The notes below the pieces were generated by a model. The model had not been told where the DNA came from, ran no database searches, and saw only the letters and a list, made by a program, of their open reading frames with translations. Shown in pieces: positions 62,256-64,000 of a DNA stretch of 64,000 bases; positions within the stretch are counted from its first letter, which is position 1; the number at the start of each line of letters is the position of its first letter. Source of the DNA: Ignavibacteria bacterium (GTDB taxonomy: Bacteria; Bacteroidota; Ignavibacteria; Tepidaquicellales; OLB5). A program made the position numbers and the translations under genes. Location: the NCBI GenBank assembly GCA_017303675.1, contig JAFLBX010000001.1, forward strand, positions 1,561,970 to 1,625,969. Reading direction: 5' to 3'.

Positions 62256-63005
62256 TTGAAAAAAGATAACTCCAAAAAAGAGTCAAAAATAAACAAAGAG
62301 GCAGATATCAATAAAACAGCAGAAATAAAAAGTGAGGCAGAAATAATGAATCCTGAAAATTTAGAGCCCACAGAAGCCCCTGAAAATGATGAATATAGTG
62401 AAGGTGAAGATAATCCTTTAGATGAGCTAAGTCCTTCGGAATTAGACGCCAGAAAGCGCGATTTTGAGAAGGAAGCTGTGCCGCATATGAAGCTGCTCTT
62501 CAATTACGCTCAAAGAATGACCGGTGACCAGCTTGAAGCTGATGACCTGGTACAGGATACCTATATGCGTGCTTTCAGGTTTTTCCACAAGTTTGAACGG
62601 GGAACTAACTGCAAAGCATGGCTGTTCAGGATAATGAAGAATTGTTATATCAACAAGTACCGTAAAAATAAAAAAGAGCCTTCAAAAGTTGATTATGAAG
62701 ATGTTCAGAACTTTTACGATTCAATAAGAGATGATGTAGTTGATCCTAACGATCTGGAACACAAGGTGTTCAGCAACCTGCTTGATGATGAATTAATGAA
62801 CGCGCTTAATTCACTGCAGGATGATTATAAAACGGTTGTAATACTGTGCGATCTTGAAGGATTGAGCTATGAAGAAATAGCGGAGTTCCTTGATGTGCCG
62901 ATAGGCACGGTTAGAAGCCGCCTTCACAGAGGAAGAAAAATATTACAGAAAAAGCTTCAGGACTATGCAAAGTCCAGGGGCTATTCGGTTGAATCAATGG
63001 CGTAG
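62256..63005 (+). CDS. ECF-type sigma factor with acidic N-terminal extension
   Basis: 249 residues from TTG 62256; an ATG at 62346 (MNPENLEP, GAGG 9 nt upstream) may be the true start. The N-terminal ~60-90 residues are Lys/Glu-rich and disordered. Then region 2: HMKLLFNYAQRMTGDQLEAD, DLVQDTYMRAFRFFHKFERG, CKAWLFRIMKNCYINKYRK; region 4: LQDDYKTVVILCDLEGLSYE, EIAEFLDVPIGTVRSRLHRG. The following gene is its probable membrane regulator. Confidence 0.93.
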   Translation: MKKDNSKKESKINKEADINKTAEIKSEAEIMNPENLEPTEAPENDEYSEGEDNPLDELSPSELDARKRDFEKEAVPHMKLLFNYAQRMTGDQLEADDLVQDTYMRAFRFFHKFERGTNCKAWLFRIMKNCYINKYRKNKKEPSKVDYEDVQNFYDSIRDDVVDPNDLEHKVFSNLLDDELMNALNSLQDDYKTVVILCDLEGLSYEEIAEFLDVPIGTVRSRLHRGRKILQKKLQDYAKSRGYSVESMA

Positions 63006-63083
63006 GTCTCATAAACCAGCATTCATTATTTTTAACCGGAATTAGACGGAGAAAATTGTTATTATCAAAAACCATCAAATACT

Positions 63084-64000
63084 ATGCCTATGGGTCTAAA
63101 TACTACTACTTTTAACATAGATGAGTTAATTTCATCCTATGCAGATAACCAAATTACAGATCCCGAATTAAAGAAACAAATTGAAGACCTTTTAAGCAAA
63201 GATCAGAAGCTCAATGCCAAGTATAAGGCAGAAGTTCTGACCAAAGATCTTTTACGGACCAGGTTACCTGAAGTCGAGCTGCCTTCCGTTACTTATCAGA
63301 AAGTAATGCTTTCAATTGATAACATGATAGCGGAATCCAAAAAAAAATACAATACTTCTTCTGCCGGCGGTAATTTAGCTGAAGCAGAAATTGAATACCC
63401 TTCCTTCTGGGAATCACTAAAACAGGCATTCACTGAAAAATTCATTGGCGTTCCGAGATATGCATTTGCGATACTTGCATTTGTAATTATCGGGGGTCTT
63501 GTTGTATTTTCAGGCGGAAAGAAAACACGCAATCCGTACATTTTAACCGGCACTGAATCAAGCATAATGGTACAGGCTGTAAACAGCTTCCACAAAGTTT
63601 TAAAGGGAGATGTTAAGCCGCAGCTTACATCAAGCAATGCAGCAGAGGTTGAAAAGTATGTGATGGAAAAAGCGCATTTCGATCCTTACGTTCCCGTGAT
63701 TGAAAATTACCAAATAGCAGGTGTTGTTTGCAATGATTATAAAGGCCAGGAACTTGCTCACATAATTTATAAGAACAATGACGGCTCAATGATATACATT
63801 CTGCAGGTGCCGATAACTGCCATGCAGAAAAAGAACCTTGATCTGCCTGATGACGTACAGAATGAAATTAAAAAAGCGCAGTATTACATGTGTGATGAGG
63901 TTGATGAAAACGACTGCACTATGACACTTTGGTACAAGGAAAATAATGTATGCGCTTCCATGACAACAATGCCGAAGCAGGAAATGTATTCAACGTTCAC
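63084..64000 (+). CDS. Probable anti-sigma factor (runs off window)
   Basis: About 305 residues visible, no stop before the window end. The N-terminus (FNIDELISSYADNQITDPEL) has the typical anti-sigma opening where a short acidic D/E-L-I-x-x-Y-x-D-x-x segment precedes a helix. One membrane helix, YAFAILAFVIIGGLVVFSGG, follows at ~residues 130-150, then an extracytoplasmic domain (VVCNDYKGQELAHIIYKNND) with paired cysteines. Its position 78 nt behind the sigma gene supports the role. The ATG at 63084 is followed by another at 63090. Confidence 0.75.
   Translation, partial: MPMGLNTTTFNIDELISSYADNQITDPELKKQIEDLLSKDQKLNAKYKAEVLTKDLLRTRLPEVELPSVTYQKVMLSIDNMIAESKKKYNTSSAGGNLAEAEIEYPSFWESLKQAFTEKFIGVPRYAFAILAFVIIGGLVVFSGGKKTRNPYILTGTESSIMVQAVNSFHKVLKGDVKPQLTSSNAAEVEKYVMEKAHFDPYVPVIENYQIAGVVCNDYKGQELAHIIYKNNDGSMIYILQVPITAMQKKNLDLPDDVQNEIKKAQYYMCDEVDENDCTMTLWYKENNVCASMTTMPKQEMYSTF

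Noticed and set aside
1-64000. Insertion sequence, prophage or plasmid genes
   Set aside because: No transposase, integrase, phage structural or replication gene was found; the only mobile-like candidate is the GxxExxY unit.

Overview
The window looks like a chromosomal segment of an AT-rich Bacteroidota/Chlorobi-group bacterium, most likely an Ignavibacteria-like lineage. Five secreted proteins end in a type IX secretion (T9SS) sorting domain opening with N-Y/F-P-N-P-F-N. Several promoters fit the Bacteroidota pattern TTG, 19-20 nt, TAnnTTTG. DUF3667, pirin and split-transhydrogenase genes fit that placement. The lineage is an inference from these traits; no rRNA is present. TTG start codons are frequent (about ten genes), and several are backed by a good ribosome binding site or by tight gene packing.

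Layout. 1-7239 (minus): a surface-polysaccharide operon with four GT2 and two GT4 glycosyltransferases and a Wzx-like flippase. 7302-11687 (minus): a PrsW-like membrane protease and two paralogous T9SS proteins separated by a repeat-filled spacer. 11802-19261: gltX, a MerR regulator, tRNA-Pro(GGG), tRNA-Leu(TAG) with a degenerate second copy, clpX, an acyl-CoA carboxyltransferase with an apparent ATC start, and an AT-rich pair made of an 83-residue protein and a cytoplasmic trypsin-like protease. 19284-28115 (minus): a P-loop kinase, a GH26-like hydrolase, a frameshifted GrpB-GNAT fusion, and a MarR-headed cluster (YceI, pirin, nitroreductase, FMN reductase, PIG-L deacetylase, muconolactone-isomerase-like, two-domain VOC protein) that resembles quinone/electrophile detoxification regulons.

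28137-35993: envelope proteins (a choice-of-anchor B T9SS protein, beta-barrels, lipoproteins), a two-domain retropepsin-like protease, and an ECF sigma gene overlapping a membrane-anchored partner. 36203-38889: a membrane-anchored class III nucleotide cyclase with GNAT, DUF3667 and a small membrane protein. 38890-44509: a P-type ATPase between two paralogous dicarboxylate/cation symporters that share an unusual extracytoplasmic insertion. 45227-55397: T9SS and beta-barrel proteins, the pntAA-pntAB-pntB transhydrogenase operon, a large helical unknown and a small secreted protein. 55566-64000: a Xaa-Pro peptidase, a GxxExxY nuclease-fold gene bracketed by 29-bp inverted repeats, a GT4 enzyme, a 300-bp-period repeat block, a Gfo/Idh/MocA oxidoreductase, a long palindrome, a secreted HExxH peptidase, and an ECF sigma factor with its probable anti-sigma partner running off the end.

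The spacers are rich in palindromic repeats of several families. One such palindrome sits in frame inside a T9SS sorting domain. The best candidates for an undescribed element are the GxxExxY cassette with matched terminal inverted repeats (56758-57244), the palindrome arrays at 44742-44930 and 58660-59385, and the 128-nt palindrome at 60850-60977.
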